A DNA stretch of 64,000 bases. It comes from Bacillus solimangrovi. Its GTDB lineage: Bacteria; Bacillota; Bacilli; Bacillales; Bacillaceae_N. Shown here piece after piece: positions 1 to 8,483 of this stretch. The stretch covers positions 1-64,000 of the forward strand of contig NZ_MJEH01000022.1 of NCBI RefSeq assembly GCF_001742425.1, read 5' to 3'. The position numbers and the translations under genes are program-made. The notes under the pieces are model-generated. The model had not been told where the DNA came from. It did not search any database and was given only the letters and a program-made list of their open reading frames with translations. Each line of letters opens with the position of its first letter. Position 1 is the first letter of the stretch.

Positions 1-49
1 AATATAAAGCACCAGCAAAGCTTGGTATTCCTGCAATATAAACCTTCAT
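1..49 (-). CDS. 5' end of an unidentified gene (partial)
   Basis: An ATG at 49-47 on the minus strand follows a strong GGAGG ribosome binding site (56-60). It opens a frame reading MKVYIAGIPSFAGALY up to the window edge. Only 16 residues are visible, too few to assign a family. It is transcribed divergently from the CGNR-type regulator that starts at 160, so the two may share the 110-base control region between them. Confidence 0.6.
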   Translation of the reverse strand, partial: MKVYIAGIPSFAGALY

Positions 50-97
50 AAACAACCTCCTTGTAACGATTAAATTCATTATTAACAGTTACTTATG

Positions 98-103
98 TAT
101 AAT
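98..103 (+). promoter_or_regulatory. Possible -10 box of the CGNR-type regulator
   Basis: A perfect TATAAT lies 57 bases upstream of the TTG start at 160. No good -35 box is seen at the normal distance, so the promoter may be weak or activator dependent. The same gap must hold the promoter of the divergent partial gene. Confidence 0.35.
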
Positions 104-159
104 GAAATCATACCAAATAGTGTGTAACGAATCAAACATATTTTAGGAGGTTACATTAG

Positions 160-489
160 TTGTTTTTAGAATTCATCAATAGTCAATGGCATCAAAATTT
201 TAAAGGTAATGAAGTATTATATGATAGGAATTGGATAAAGGATTTTGTTCTTAGATTTGGGCTAGATTCTCTTGCTCAACCTACTAATGACAACATTGAA
301 AGCTTGATCAAATTGAGAAATTTGCTTGTAACAATGCTTCAAGAATATCTTCAAAATGAAAAATGCTCTGAAGATAGTTGGAAAACCTTAAACAAATTAA
401 TTGAATCTACAACTTTTCATCAAAAAATTGAAATAACAGATACTATAAAAGTTGTAAAACAACCATTAGAAATAATTGGACATGGGTAA
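160..489 (+). CDS. CGNR/ABATE-type regulator, N-terminal fragment (frameshifted)
   Basis: TTG start with an AGGAGG site nine bases upstream (145-150); 109 residues. The opening LEFINSQW and the following helical region look like the N-terminal ABATE-like domain of CGNR zinc-finger transcription factors. The frame ends at TAA (487-489) exactly where family members continue into a W-V-M-S-E-I segment. Those residues are encoded here one frame over (TGG GTA ATG AGT from 483), which points to a one-base deletion just upstream of 483. The next frame carries the zinc-finger half. Either the gene is broken, the sequence has an error, or the two halves are made separately through the TAATG overlap. 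Confidence 0.7.
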   Translation: MFLEFINSQWHQNFKGNEVLYDRNWIKDFVLRFGLDSLAQPTNDNIESLIKLRNLLVTMLQEYLQNEKCSEDSWKTLNKLIESTTFHQKIEITDTIKVVKQPLEIIGHG

Positions 490-680
490 TGAGTGAAATT
501 GCACTATCATTTGCACAAACAATAGCTTCACATCATTATGAAAAAATTAAAGTTTGTGAAAATAAAGAATGTCAATTTTTCTTTTTTGATACGAGTAAAA
601 ACAATAGCAAAAAATTTTGCTGTACTAAATGCGCAAATTTAATAAAAGTAAGGAGATTTAGAGAAAAACAAAAAAAGTAG
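489..680 (+). CDS. CGNR/ABATE-type regulator, C-terminal zinc-finger fragment
   Basis: 63 residues. The ATG overlaps the stop of the preceding fragment (TAATG). It carries the zinc-finger part of the CGNR family: CENKEC at 22-27, then DTSKNNSKKFCCTKCANLIKVRRF with the second cysteine pair and the basic VRRFRE tail that contacts DNA. The family signature C-G-N-R is replaced by C-A-N-L, a variation I believe also occurs in some Bacillus members. There is no independent ribosome binding site, so expression as a separate protein would need translational coupling. More likely it is the second half of one frameshifted gene. Confidence 0.7.
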   Translation: MSEIALSFAQTIASHHYEKIKVCENKECQFFFFDTSKNNSKKFCCTKCANLIKVRRFREKQKK

Positions 681-708
681 AATATCGTCTTTTTTCATAT
701 TGTTACGA

Positions 709-733
709 GGAACTCTCATAATTAAAGAGTTCC
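709..733 (+). terminator. Weak hairpin after the CGNR gene
   Basis: GGAACTCT (709-716) pairs with AGAGTTCC (726-733) around a nine-base loop. The following sequence is only moderately T-rich, so termination efficiency is uncertain. Confidence 0.35.
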
Positions 734-901
734 TTCCAATACTCCTACAATTTCATTTTGACTTTTTGATTTCTGTATAATTCTCTATTGTTATAGAACC
801 CTACTTTATCAAATATAAATTAAGGAGAAGAGGTCTATATTATAGCTTAGGAAAATGAAATGACATTAACAGGATTGTTCTAAAATTGATATGACAACTA
901 T

Positions 902-1165
902 TTAAACGATTGTGTATATGAATCCATCTTTCTTAAATGTGATCATAAGTTTCGATTGTAATATACCAGATTCTATTAACCATTTATTCACAATATCAAA
1001 ATTGTTGATTACCTGTTTTTCATTAGTGTATTTATTCGAATGAAACGATTTTGAATCAAACGGATCTTTTTCTGCTCTTAATCTACCTGAACCACCACAT
1101 GTTTCACAAAATGGCTCATTGCCTTCGCATTTACAAGGAATCACTTTTATCATTTCAATTGCCAC
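902..1165 (-). CDS. Small zinc-ribbon (DnaJ-like) protein behind a Mn2+ riboswitch
   Basis: 87 residues from GTG at 1165, chosen because AGGAG lies nine bases upstream. The ATG at 1174 directly abuts that site and is unlikely. Near the N-terminus C11-x-C13 and C20-x2-C23-x-G-x-G recall one zinc-binding module of DnaJ, followed by a charged segment and a short hydrophobic C-terminus. No other domain is recognised and the function is unknown. It is the first gene downstream, on the same strand, of riboswitch copy A (about 70 bases from the last terminator). The layout therefore suggests Mn2+-controlled expression, which would be unusual for this kind of protein. Confidence 0.65.
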   Translation of the reverse strand: MAIEMIKVIPCKCEGNEPFCETCGGSGRLRAEKDPFDSKSFHSNKYTNEKQVINNFDIVNKWLIESGILQSKLMITFKKDGFIYTIV

Positions 1166-1234
1166 AGAAAACATCTCCTATCTTTTTATCTTCCAGTTAA
1201 GATACCTTTCTTATATCTACCACATTTCTATAAC

Positions 1235-1267
1235 AAAAAAACCTTTACCACGAATGGTAAAGGTTTT
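1235..1267 (-). terminator. Second terminator of riboswitch copy A
   Basis: On the minus strand AAAACCTTTACC pairs with GGTAAAGGTTTT around ATTCGT and is followed by a run of T, a strong intrinsic terminator. Its left arm (1256-1263) is also perfectly complementary to the right arm of the first terminator (1281-1288). Confidence 0.85.
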
Positions 1268-1278
1268 AAACAAATAAA

Positions 1279-1391
1279 GACCTTTACCAACTGATAAAGG
1301 TCTTGCTAACAACGTAATGTTGCCAACAAAGCCGAGAGTAATATACTCCGTAATGACGACTTTGCTGTTAAAGCTACTCCCCTTTAGGAGA
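1279..1391 (-). promoter_or_regulatory. yybP-ykoY (Mn2+) riboswitch, copy A, with first terminator
   Basis: Read on the minus strand, the sequence has the conserved blocks of the yybP-ykoY family in order: AAAGGGGAGTAGC, AAAGTCGTCA, CGGCTTTGTTGGCA and TTAGCAAGACCTTTA. P1 forms between TAAAGG (1381-1386) and CCTTTA (1295-1300). The same CCTTTATC arm (1293-1300) can instead pair with GGTAAAGG (1281-1288) as a terminator. This is the usual ON-switch layout, where metal binding stabilises P1 and prevents termination. The full 157-base unit 1235-1391 recurs at 8932-9088 with one difference (1269 versus 9054). Confidence 0.95.
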
Positions 1392-1414
1392 ACTATTTTA
1401 TTGAATATACTAAT

Positions 1415-1443
1415 TTTATATTGAAATCTATAAAACAGTCAAT
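1415..1443 (-). promoter_or_regulatory. Sigma-A type promoter for riboswitch copy A
   Basis: On the minus strand TTGACT (1443-1438) and TATAAA (1420-1415) are 17 bases apart, placing the transcript start near 1407, just before the aptamer. The promoter differs in sequence from that of copy B. Confidence 0.6.
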
Positions 1444-1913
1444 AGATATTATGATCCAACACAATTTAGACAAATAATTAATAATAAAAAAAGTGCACTG
1501 TAAACATCTGAAGATGAATTATTTCACTTATTCAATGATTATTTGTATACATTAATCATACCAGGCTTTAAAATGTTGTAATTTAAACATATTAATTTAT
1601 TACTCAAATACGGTATGTGAAATTTTAATTCATCTTGTTTTTCTAATGAATAATCCCTTTTTACAAATTATTAATACCTCATGATTTTAACTCCTTACTA
1701 ACTTGTTCCTGTAGTTATTTTACAATGTTGTATAGAATGAAAAAACAAATATATATTTAGAATTGCAAAGATACTGACTTAGAATAACATTTCATCTTAA
1801 CAATTTAAAAATTCTGTAAAGTAGATTGTTCTTATCTACTCTACAGAATTTAAAGTTTAGATTACAGGTTGACGTTTAATCGAACTTCCATGTGTTATGA
1901 TGCATTACATACT
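1444..1913. other. Non-coding stretch, no gene recognised
   Basis: AT-rich with no credible reading frame. The one notable element is the 21-base sequence at 1606-1626 (core TACGGTATGTGAAATTT), which recurs exactly at 49497-49517. Confidence 0.5.
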
Positions 1914-3083
1914 TTAACGTATAAGCTCTTTTATTGTACTATTCTCTTTCACAGTGTATTTTTGAATCTTCTCTTCATCTAAAGTAATACCTAAACCTGG
2001 ACCATCAGGAATAATCACATATCCATCACTATCGATATCAATTGGTTTGTCTAACATAAAGTCTCTGGATTCCAGCGTCCAGCTCTTAACTTCTAGAGGG
2101 AACTCAACAAAACTTCCATTTGAAATCGCAGCAACTAACTGCAGGTTGGCTGCTAATCCAATACCATTACTCCACGTATGCGGAGTGAATAGAGCTTGGT
2201 TCATTTCAGCTAATTCCGCAATTTTCTTTCCACCTGTGATTCCACCAGAGAAAACGACATCCGTCTGATACACATCAAGAGATTCATGTTTTAATAGTTG
2301 TTTAATTTCATGCATTTTAGAGGTCATTTCAGCCCCAGCAATGCGAAGCGTTTTCATGTTAGAACGTAGCCTTGCTAACCCTTCAAAATCAAACTGATTC
2401 AATGGTTCTTCTAGCCAGTACACACCCATCTTTTCTAATTCGAGTGCAATTTGTAAAGCAGTATGGTATGACCAAGTCGATTCTTCTGCACTAACCTTCC
2501 ACCCTTGATTAGCATCAACCATAATTTCCATCTGTGAACCAAAATTTTCACGAATTGCCTCAATCATTTTCAAATCATCTTTTGGATTTGGAGAATGGAA
2601 GCGGATCTTTATTGCTTTGAATCCTTTTTCAATATAGTACTCTATATCTTCAAGACGCTCTTCAATTGGTTTTAATTCACCTGTGCTTACATAAGCAGGT
2701 ATTTTCCTTTTATTCGATCCACCAAGTAAATTAGCTACTGGTTGTTTTAAATATTTACCCTTAATATCCCAACAAGCATGTTCAATTACCCATGGACGAG
2801 GGTTTCCGAATAGTGTTGCTGCTTCTAGATGCTTATGAATCTCACTAATTTCTAATGGATTTCTACCTAACAGCAACGGCTTGAGCTTTTCTTCTATAAA
2901 TACTTTGAACTCATTGCCTAAAAAACCAACTGTTGCCCCTACTCCCTCAATACCTTCGTCTGTACTGACACGAACTAGAATGAGATCGTGATAAGGTTGG
3001 ACTCTTCCAGCCGCCCAAGTTGCCTTAAATGGAACTGACATTGGATAACAAATATGTTGAACATCAATATCTGTAATTTTCAT
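1914..3083 (-). CDS. Enolase-superfamily enzyme (mandelate racemase / muconate cycloisomerase family)
   Basis: 389 residues, AGGAGG before the ATG. N-terminal capping domain to about residue 125, then the TIM-barrel. Visible catalytic features are K159-x-R161 after strand 2, metal ligands D190 (VDANQGW), E225 (LEEP) and E252 (IAGAE), and the D275 / H302 (TPHTW) dyad that marks the mandelate racemase subgroup. Such enzymes abstract an alpha-proton from carboxylate substrates, most often as acid-sugar dehydratases or racemases. K-x-R rather than K-x-K makes a simple mandelate racemase assignment unsafe, so the substrate cannot be named. It stands alone with no sugar transporter or aldolase beside it. 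Confidence 0.85.
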   Translation of the reverse strand: MKITDIDVQHICYPMSVPFKATWAAGRVQPYHDLILVRVSTDEGIEGVGATVGFLGNEFKVFIEEKLKPLLLGRNPLEISEIHKHLEAATLFGNPRPWVIEHACWDIKGKYLKQPVANLLGGSNKRKIPAYVSTGELKPIEERLEDIEYYIEKGFKAIKIRFHSPNPKDDLKMIEAIRENFGSQMEIMVDANQGWKVSAEESTWSYHTALQIALELEKMGVYWLEEPLNQFDFEGLARLRSNMKTLRIAGAEMTSKMHEIKQLLKHESLDVYQTDVVFSGGITGGKKIAELAEMNQALFTPHTWSNGIGLAANLQLVAAISNGSFVEFPLEVKSWTLESRDFMLDKPIDIDSDGYVIIPDGPGLGITLDEEKIQKYTVKENSTIKELIR

Positions 3084-3198
3084 GTTTATTCCTCCTAATA
3101 ATTCTTGACCTTCGCCAAGATAAATTGGGCAAGGGATTCCTTAATCTTTTTTTGTTGTAACCGCTTACAATTTCAGAAGAATTAAGGTTAATTTATAC

Positions 3199-3327
3199 TT
3201 AATGGTTCCCATCATGAATCGTTTCTGGAATTTTCTCAAGAACAATTGGAATTCCCTTATGAACAAGACTGCTAATTTCAAAACTTAATTGTATCGAAAC
3301 CAAAAACCTCTTAAGTAGCTCCTTCAA
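3199..3327 (-). CDS. Possible short ORF or gene remnant upstream of the enolase-family gene
   Basis: A 42-codon frame starting TTG and ending ...VLEKIPETIHDGNH lies in the 690-base gap upstream of the enolase-superfamily gene. There is no clear ribosome binding site and I do not recognise the product. A second fragment, EKTIDVFGSFR, follows a good GGAGG further upstream (about 3340-3380) and runs into a stop. Together they suggest a decayed gene rather than a working one. Low confidence. Confidence 0.2.
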   Translation of the reverse strand: MKELLKRFLVSIQLSFEISSLVHKGIPIVLEKIPETIHDGNH

Positions 3328-3716
3328 ATTATTTACCTAAATGATCCGAACACATCTATTGTTTTTTCATTACATCCTCCTTTAATTTAATTCGATATGA
3401 TGAAATAGCATCATCTATTACATAATTCCATAAGGTGAAACAGATACCTCCTTTATTTATTACTATTTTTCGGAATAATTAAATATATCTTACATCTAAT
3501 CGAAGCAGTTCGATTAATATTAAATGAGCAATGATATGAAGATTTTAATGCCCTTTCAGTAAAGAAAGATTGGATTGTTTTCATAATACTGATTTTATTA
3601 AAAACAGTTAATAATCGAAAAGATAATCTACAAAAACCCTCATTAATGGCTTACATGTTTAACTTTGTCAATTCTCAATTTTGATTACATTAATACGCTT
3701 TCATATAATGCGTAAC
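3328..3716. other. Non-coding stretch, possible pseudogene debris
   Basis: No intact gene. On the minus strand a GGAGG followed by ATGAAAAAACAATAG near 3370 looks like the start of a gene stopped after four codons, in line with decay. The rest is AT-rich without structure. Confidence 0.35.
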
Positions 3717-3757
3717 AAAAAAGGTGGACTTACAAGTTTGAGTAAGTCCACCTTTTC
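3717..3757 (-). terminator. Terminator of the DsbA-family gene
   Basis: AAGGTGGACTTA (3721-3732) pairs with TAAGTCCACCTT (3743-3754). On the minus strand it is followed by a T run, about 20 bases after the stop of the frnE-like gene. Confidence 0.85.
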
Positions 3758-3774
3758 TAATTCTGAATTATTAA

Positions 3775-4488
3775 TTAAATGTCACAGCCATCATCGCTAC
3801 AAGTTTCCCCTTGCACACCTTTTGAATTTAGTGATTGTAATGGACTAGCCTCATTTTCTTCTTGCCATACTTTATTCAATGCACCTGCAAATGTTTCGGT
3901 TGATTGCGCACCAGAAATGGCATATTTTTCATTTATAACGAAGAATGGAACACCTTGGACACCAATTTGCTGTGCTTGAGCTTCTTCTGTACGTACCTCT
4001 TGTTCATAGCCTGATCCAGAAAGGACGTCTCTGACTTCTTTCCCTTCCAAGCCAGCTTGTTCAGCAATTTCTGTAATCGTATCATGATTACCAATATTCT
4101 TACCTTCTGTAAAATGTGCATACATGAAACGCTCTGTAAGCTCAGTATCTTTGCCTTTTGCTTTTGCAAACTTCGCTACTCTGTGGGCATCGAAAGTATT
4201 CGTTGGAATAGATTTATCGAATTGGAAATCTAACCCAACCGTTGCAGCTTGCTGAGCTACATTATCGCTCATTTGCTTCGCTTGTTCTACCGAAGTTCCA
4301 TATTTTGATGCTAAAACTTCAAATAAACTTTTATCCGTATTTACACTTGCATTCGGATCAAGTTCAAAGCTTTTATATACAACCTCTACTTCATCTTTAT
4401 GTGGAAATTGTTCTAACGCCTCTTCCAAACGACGTTTACCAATATTACAGAATGGACAAACAAAATCAGACCAAACTTCTATTTTCAT
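3775..4488 (-). CDS. DsbA-family oxidoreductase, FrnE-like
   Basis: 237 residues. The thioredoxin-fold redox motif C11-P-F-C14 follows the opening MKIEVWSDFV, typical of FrnE-type cytosolic DsbA proteins. The cis-proline loop is at V180-P181, with a helical insertion between. There is no signal peptide, so a cytoplasmic thiol-disulfide or isomerase role is expected. An additional cysteine pair (C230 and C235) sits in the C-terminal tail and may form a second disulfide or metal site. It is a single gene with its own terminator. Confidence in family is high; the physiological substrate is unknown. Confidence 0.9.
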   Translation of the reverse strand: MKIEVWSDFVCPFCNIGKRRLEEALEQFPHKDEVEVVYKSFELDPNASVNTDKSLFEVLASKYGTSVEQAKQMSDNVAQQAATVGLDFQFDKSIPTNTFDAHRVAKFAKAKGKDTELTERFMYAHFTEGKNIGNHDTITEIAEQAGLEGKEVRDVLSGSGYEQEVRTEEAQAQQIGVQGVPFFVINEKYAISGAQSTETFAGALNKVWQEENEASPLQSLNSKGVQGETCSDDGCDI

Positions 4489-5108
4489 ACATGCACCTCA
4501 TTTTATATAATTTAACGAATTGATCATAACATAAACATATTGTTATTTTATAGTAAAATGCTCAACATGAGTATGTCAGATGAGCTAAGTATGTTACTAA
4601 TAATACTTAGTATTTTATTTTTGTACTTATTACGTTATCAGAATCATTCTGGTTATATTCAACCCCATCTTTTCAATTTCAATAAGTATGAATCAATTTA
4701 ATAATGCATCGTTCTAATTAAGGTTAAATAAAATAAATTGTTATTCACAGACTTTAGATTGTACATTTATTTCTTGAAGTGTTTTAAATGATTTCTTGTT
4801 ATATTTTTTCTCCTGTTATAATAAATTTTGATGCATTCAATGGTAGCAACAATCGTAGTTTTATAATATTTGGAAATTTCAATCCTTCAATTTTAACATT
4901 TGCTTTCATTCAACTAAACTACTCATATGTCATCTAGCTTTAGGTGTAACACAAGTACTCTAATAATCACGAAAATAAAAAAACTTTTGAATCAAAAATT
5001 AAATTCAAAAGTAGAAGACGTGCTATTTAAACTTAACATTTCGCATTTTATAATTATTAATGGCTTACCTATACGTCAGGCACCAACCGTTACACTGTAT
5101 ACAATCAA
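4489..5108. other. Non-coding stretch
   Basis: AT-rich, with a short imperfect CTTTTGAAT / ATTCAAAAG hairpin near 4983-5010 and no recognisable gene. A 76-codon plus-strand frame (4927-5157) runs into the end of the DUF4097 gene, has no ribosome binding site and looks random. Confidence 0.4.
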
Positions 5109-6056
5109 TTATTGGAGTGAAAAGTTGCCTGAAGAAATATTAACTTGTAGTTCATAATCTCCTGAACCAATTGTCCCAATTATTCGATCATTCTCTTTCT
5201 TTTCATAGTTTATACCATCAATATCGATACGACCTCTACCAGAACTACTGTTAAAGTCGATATACAATGAAGAAGGTGTATTCAAATATTCAACCTCAAC
5301 ATCGCCACTAGAAGCTTTTGCATGAATATTTCCAGTTGACTCTTCATTAGTAATATTTATATCACCTGATAAATTTTTCGCGTTAATATTTCCAAAAACA
5401 TTCGTTAAGAACATATGGCCAGAAGAAGCTTTAAAGTAAGATTCATTTGCAATTTGATCTTTAATTTTTATGTTCCCTGAAGTTGCGGATACATCTATTT
5501 TGTCTGTTTTAACATTTTCAGTTGCTACATTTCCCGAAGTAGCGGATATTTCTATATCATCTGCTTGCACTCCATCGATAAATATATTGCCTGAGGAAGC
5601 GGATATTTCTAACTCATTAGCATTAACGCCTTCAGTATCAATTTTTCCGGAAGAACTGTGTATTTTAACATTATCATATTCTTTTTCAGGTAAATACACC
5701 GTAACCGTAGTATCCATCATCGTTATTCCCATATGAAAATACGTATTTGGTTTACGGAATTTCACCTTTAAGCTATCACCATTATCTGAGATATCAAGTT
5801 TATAATTATCTTTAAGCTTCTTACTTACTTTTCCGTTAACTTCGAAAATAAAGTTCTCATCATCAGAAGGAATAACAATAATATCTGATGATGAAAAATT
5901 GATATCGACATTTTTTATATCTTTATTTATAATTACTTGCCTATCAGATAAATCAACTAAATTTGAGAAAAAACCTCCTGAAGCTTTTATTGAAACGACT
6001 GATCCAATAACCCCTATGAAGAACAAAACGAATAAACCTATCAACAACTTCTTCAT
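5109..6056 (-). CDS. DUF4097-family membrane-anchored protein
   Basis: 315 residues. One N-terminal membrane segment (about 4-24) is followed by an extracytoplasmic region built from repeated SSG(N/K/D) turns (SSGKIDTEG, SSGNIFIDG, TSGNVATEN and so on), the beta-solenoid pattern of DUF4097 adhesin-like proteins. It overlaps the preceding DUF1700 gene by four bases and is the last gene of a padR-DUF1700-DUF4097 operon. This trio is common in Firmicutes and is usually linked to envelope-stress sensing, but the biochemical role is not known. Confidence 0.85.
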   Translation of the reverse strand: MKKLLIGLFVLFFIGVIGSVVSIKASGGFFSNLVDLSDRQVIINKDIKNVDINFSSSDIIVIPSDDENFIFEVNGKVSKKLKDNYKLDISDNGDSLKVKFRKPNTYFHMGITMMDTTVTVYLPEKEYDNVKIHSSSGKIDTEGVNANELEISASSGNIFIDGVQADDIEISATSGNVATENVKTDKIDVSATSGNIKIKDQIANESYFKASSGHMFLTNVFGNINAKNLSGDINITNEESTGNIHAKASSGDVEVEYLNTPSSLYIDFNSSSGRGRIDIDGINYEKKENDRIIGTIGSGDYELQVNISSGNFSLQ

Positions 6057-6613
6057 GCTCTTTTTCCTCCTTTTACAATTTGAATATTGAATTTAATGTA
6101 ACGAAGAATCATATTATAAAAAAACTTTCCAACATGAATCATACCAATACCCATTATTAACCCTAGACTACATAAGGTGATCGCAACAAAAATATTAGTA
6201 AACACATCTCCAAATGAATTTCCAATTAAGATTGAAACAATCATTAATACTGGTGATAACGTTAAGATAATAGAAGTTGCACATAAGCTTACAAATACAC
6301 CGATTAACCCTATAACTGGCCCTAATACAAATACAATATTTAATAAACTAAGACTTATCGTTTCAAAAATGGCACGTGATAAATTTTTCACTGATTTATC
6401 CTTTTCAGCTCGCTCAATTCGATAATCGGACAATAAATCACGTGCAATCATTTGTGGAGATCCTAATTCAGCAATTAGTTCGTTTTCTGATTTTCCATTT
6501 TCCATCCCAACTTCAAAATGTTCTTCGTAATCATAAATAATTTCTTTTCGATCATACTCTGGGATTGGCGCAAGTAAGTGTTCAAGATTTAGAAAAAACT
6601 CATGTTTGTTCAT
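6053..6613 (-). CDS. DUF1700-family membrane protein
   Basis: 186 residues. The cytoplasmic N-terminal part holds the family hallmark ELGSPQMIARDLL (about 49-61). It is followed by two or three hydrophobic stretches (about 85-115, 118-135, 140-165) and a basic C-terminus. The start overlaps the end of padR by 14 bases and the stop overlaps DUF4097, so the three genes are translationally coupled. It is likely a membrane partner of the DUF4097 protein and under control of the PadR regulator. Confidence 0.85.
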   Translation of the reverse strand: MNKHEFFLNLEHLLAPIPEYDRKEIIYDYEEHFEVGMENGKSENELIAELGSPQMIARDLLSDYRIERAEKDKSVKNLSRAIFETISLSLLNIVFVLGPVIGLIGVFVSLCATSIILTLSPVLMIVSILIGNSFGDVFTNIFVAITLCSLGLIMGIGMIHVGKFFYNMILRYIKFNIQIVKGGKRA

Positions 6614-6929
6614 TTTCTATCCCCTCCTTAATAAATAGATTTACAGCCCTCGAGAATTGTTCCCACTCTTTAATTAACATAATCATGTAATCGTTACCTT
6701 TAGATGTCATTGAATAGTACTTTCTTGGGGGACCTTCAGTTGACTCTGCCAGATAAGTTGTGACATATTCTTCTTTAGTCAATCTTCTTAATAAAGGATA
6801 TAATGTCCCTTCCGCCATTTGAATTTTATTCGATATATTTTGAGCTAATTCATAACCGTATTGATCTTTCTTCGATATTAGAATTAGTACACATAGTTCT
6901 AAAACACCTTTTTTAAATTGGACATTCAC
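6600..6929 (-). CDS. PadR-family transcriptional regulator
   Basis: 109 residues from GTG at 6929, preferred because AAAGGGGG lies eight bases upstream; an in-frame GTG at 6938 lies inside that site. Winged-helix features are visible: ELCVLILISKKDQYGYEL, then GTLYPLLRRLTKEEYV (recognition helix and wing) and GPPRKYYSMTSKG, the classic PadR run. It heads the operon with DUF1700 and DUF4097 and probably represses it. The ligand or stress that relieves repression is unknown. Confidence 0.9.
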   Translation of the reverse strand: MNVQFKKGVLELCVLILISKKDQYGYELAQNISNKIQMAEGTLYPLLRRLTKEEYVTTYLAESTEGPPRKYYSMTSKGNDYMIMLIKEWEQFSRAVNLFIKEGIENEQT

Positions 6930-7237
6930 TATAAACACCCCCTTTATTTTATTACTAGTACATCCTAATTAAAACAATTTATACAATGTTTACCACAACT
7001 ATATATTACCAATCAGTAGTGAATAATGCAAGGTACCTAACGAAATTTAAACGCCCATTTTATAAAGTTTTCACTTTAACACCAGTCATCGAAGCATCTA
7101 ACATATATAATTACTAATTAAACCCGCTCTTAATAAAAATCAAGCAAATAATAATAGCTACTGTTGAACCTCTATCTTAACTCATGTAAACTTTTCATCA
7201 TCTATACACTTTAAATTTGATCAAAGGAATGAACATT
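6930..7237. other. Intergenic region between padR and the DUF3900 gene
   Basis: About 300 bases separating divergent genes, AT-rich. It must hold promoters for both sides, but I see no confident -35/-10 pair, no operator palindrome and no gene. Confidence 0.4.
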
Positions 7238-8308
7238 ATGGACTTTGAAATAGAATATTTATCTTTCTTTGTCGTTGAAGTAAACAAAAATAAAGAACAA
7301 ACAGATAAATCTTACAAGCATTTTCAAACTTTAAATTCGGAAACATATGAAAATAGTGCACTTAAGGGATTTCTAGATGGAGAATTGATGAAAATTAGTA
7401 AACGTAAAGTTGAAAGACATCCAAAATCAACACAGGCACCAACGAAAATTGGACGGTTTATTATCGAACCTGGCTATGGATACGATTCAAATCCTAATTT
7501 CAATCTCTTTAATCGATTACGTAAAGTAACCGATGAACCTTCATTTCAAGATGCAAGCAATGAATTCGTTAGAGCATATGTAGAAACTAGTGCAGTTCGA
7601 GGTGGTGCGTTAATTACAGCTCGTGCAAAACTGAGTAAATATTTTGATGAACCTTTTGTATTCTTATTGAAATGTGATTTTGAACCGAAAGTAGCTTCAA
7701 TCACAGATGAGAATAGTCTCATTCATCATGTTGAAATGGCAATTACTACAAAGAATATGAAATCGATACAATATCCATATATGCCAGAAGAGGGAATAAT
7801 AGAAGAAGGAGAACTAAAGATCCACCAATCCTCTCACGCTAATTATTTCGAGGACTTTTTAAAATTTGTTCAATATGAAGATGCGATGCCAGATATAATG
7901 AAAAATCAAGTTATGGAAATGGTACAACAGCACATTGAACAAACATATGAACCAGAAAGTCAAGAACGTTTGTCATTTCAAAATGAAATCGAAGTTTGGG
8001 AAGCAAGTGCTGAAAGAGAAATTAGAGAGCACTTAACACCAGATCAAGTAACTGAGGCAACATCTCAAATCATAGAACATAGCCCAGAAGTGGACTTAAA
8101 AATGAAAATAGACCATATATCAATAAAGGGATTACTCTCAGATTTTGCAGAACAAATTCATGTGGCTAAAGTCAATGACAGATATGTAGTTTTGATTGAA
8201 GGGGACTCTATCTCGTTTGACAAGCAAGGGTTCTCTCCAGTCGAGTTTCTTCGACCTGATGAACTACATGAAGTTGTTGAAAAGGTTATTAAAAAGAATC
8301 AATATTAA
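7238..8308 (+). CDS. DUF3900-family protein
   Basis: 356 residues. The ATG at 7238 has AAAGGA nine bases upstream; the TTG at 7217 lies ahead of that site. The sequence MDFEIEYLSFFVVEV, GGALITARAKLSKYFDEPFVFLLKCDFEPK and the C-terminal HISIKGLLSDFAEQIHVAKVNDRYVVLIEGDSISFDKQGFSPVEFL look like the DUF3900 family, to my knowledge confined to Bacillaceae. It is soluble and acidic with no signal peptide or known catalytic motif. Function unknown. Confidence 0.75.
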   Translation: MDFEIEYLSFFVVEVNKNKEQTDKSYKHFQTLNSETYENSALKGFLDGELMKISKRKVERHPKSTQAPTKIGRFIIEPGYGYDSNPNFNLFNRLRKVTDEPSFQDASNEFVRAYVETSAVRGGALITARAKLSKYFDEPFVFLLKCDFEPKVASITDENSLIHHVEMAITTKNMKSIQYPYMPEEGIIEEGELKIHQSSHANYFEDFLKFVQYEDAMPDIMKNQVMEMVQQHIEQTYEPESQERLSFQNEIEVWEASAEREIREHLTPDQVTEATSQIIEHSPEVDLKMKIDHISIKGLLSDFAEQIHVAKVNDRYVVLIEGDSISFDKQGFSPVEFLRPDELHEVVEKVIKKNQY

Positions 8309-8314
8309 AAGATC

Positions 8315-8463
8315 GTGTTCAAAAAGGAGGATAAAAAGTACCGAGAAGAACAAGGAGGCGAAGGTTTGAGCACCGGAGTGTATGTTTGTAAGGTATATGA
8401 GGAGCGGAAAAATCAAACCAACTCAGTTATTCGACAGTCATTTTCCCCAGACTTTTTGAACAT
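8315..8463 (+). repeat. MITE-like interspersed repeat, copy 1
   Basis: About 150 bases bounded by GTGTTCAAAAAGGAGGA on the left and CTTTTTGAACAT on the right, so the ends form an inverted repeat (TGTTCAAAAAG / CTTTTTGAACA). A second copy in the opposite orientation lies at 41759-41904, about 80 percent alike by eye. It contains no reading frame. It sits between the DUF3900 gene and the next small gene, whose ribosome binding site begins a few bases after the right end. Confidence 0.8.
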
Positions 8464-8483
8464 TCTCGGAAAGGAGTAATAAA

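Noticed and set aside
1235-1391. Repeat considered as an insertion-sequence end
   Set aside because: The conserved blocks and P1/terminator logic match a yybP-ykoY riboswitch; no transposase gene or target duplication is seen.
4927-5157. 76-codon plus-strand frame overlapping the end of the DUF4097 gene
   Set aside because: No ribosome binding site, low-complexity start, overlaps a well-supported gene on the other strand.
5470-5736. Plus-strand frame with repeated PEVADxS units
   Set aside because: Antisense shadow of the repeated SSGN units of the DUF4097 gene.
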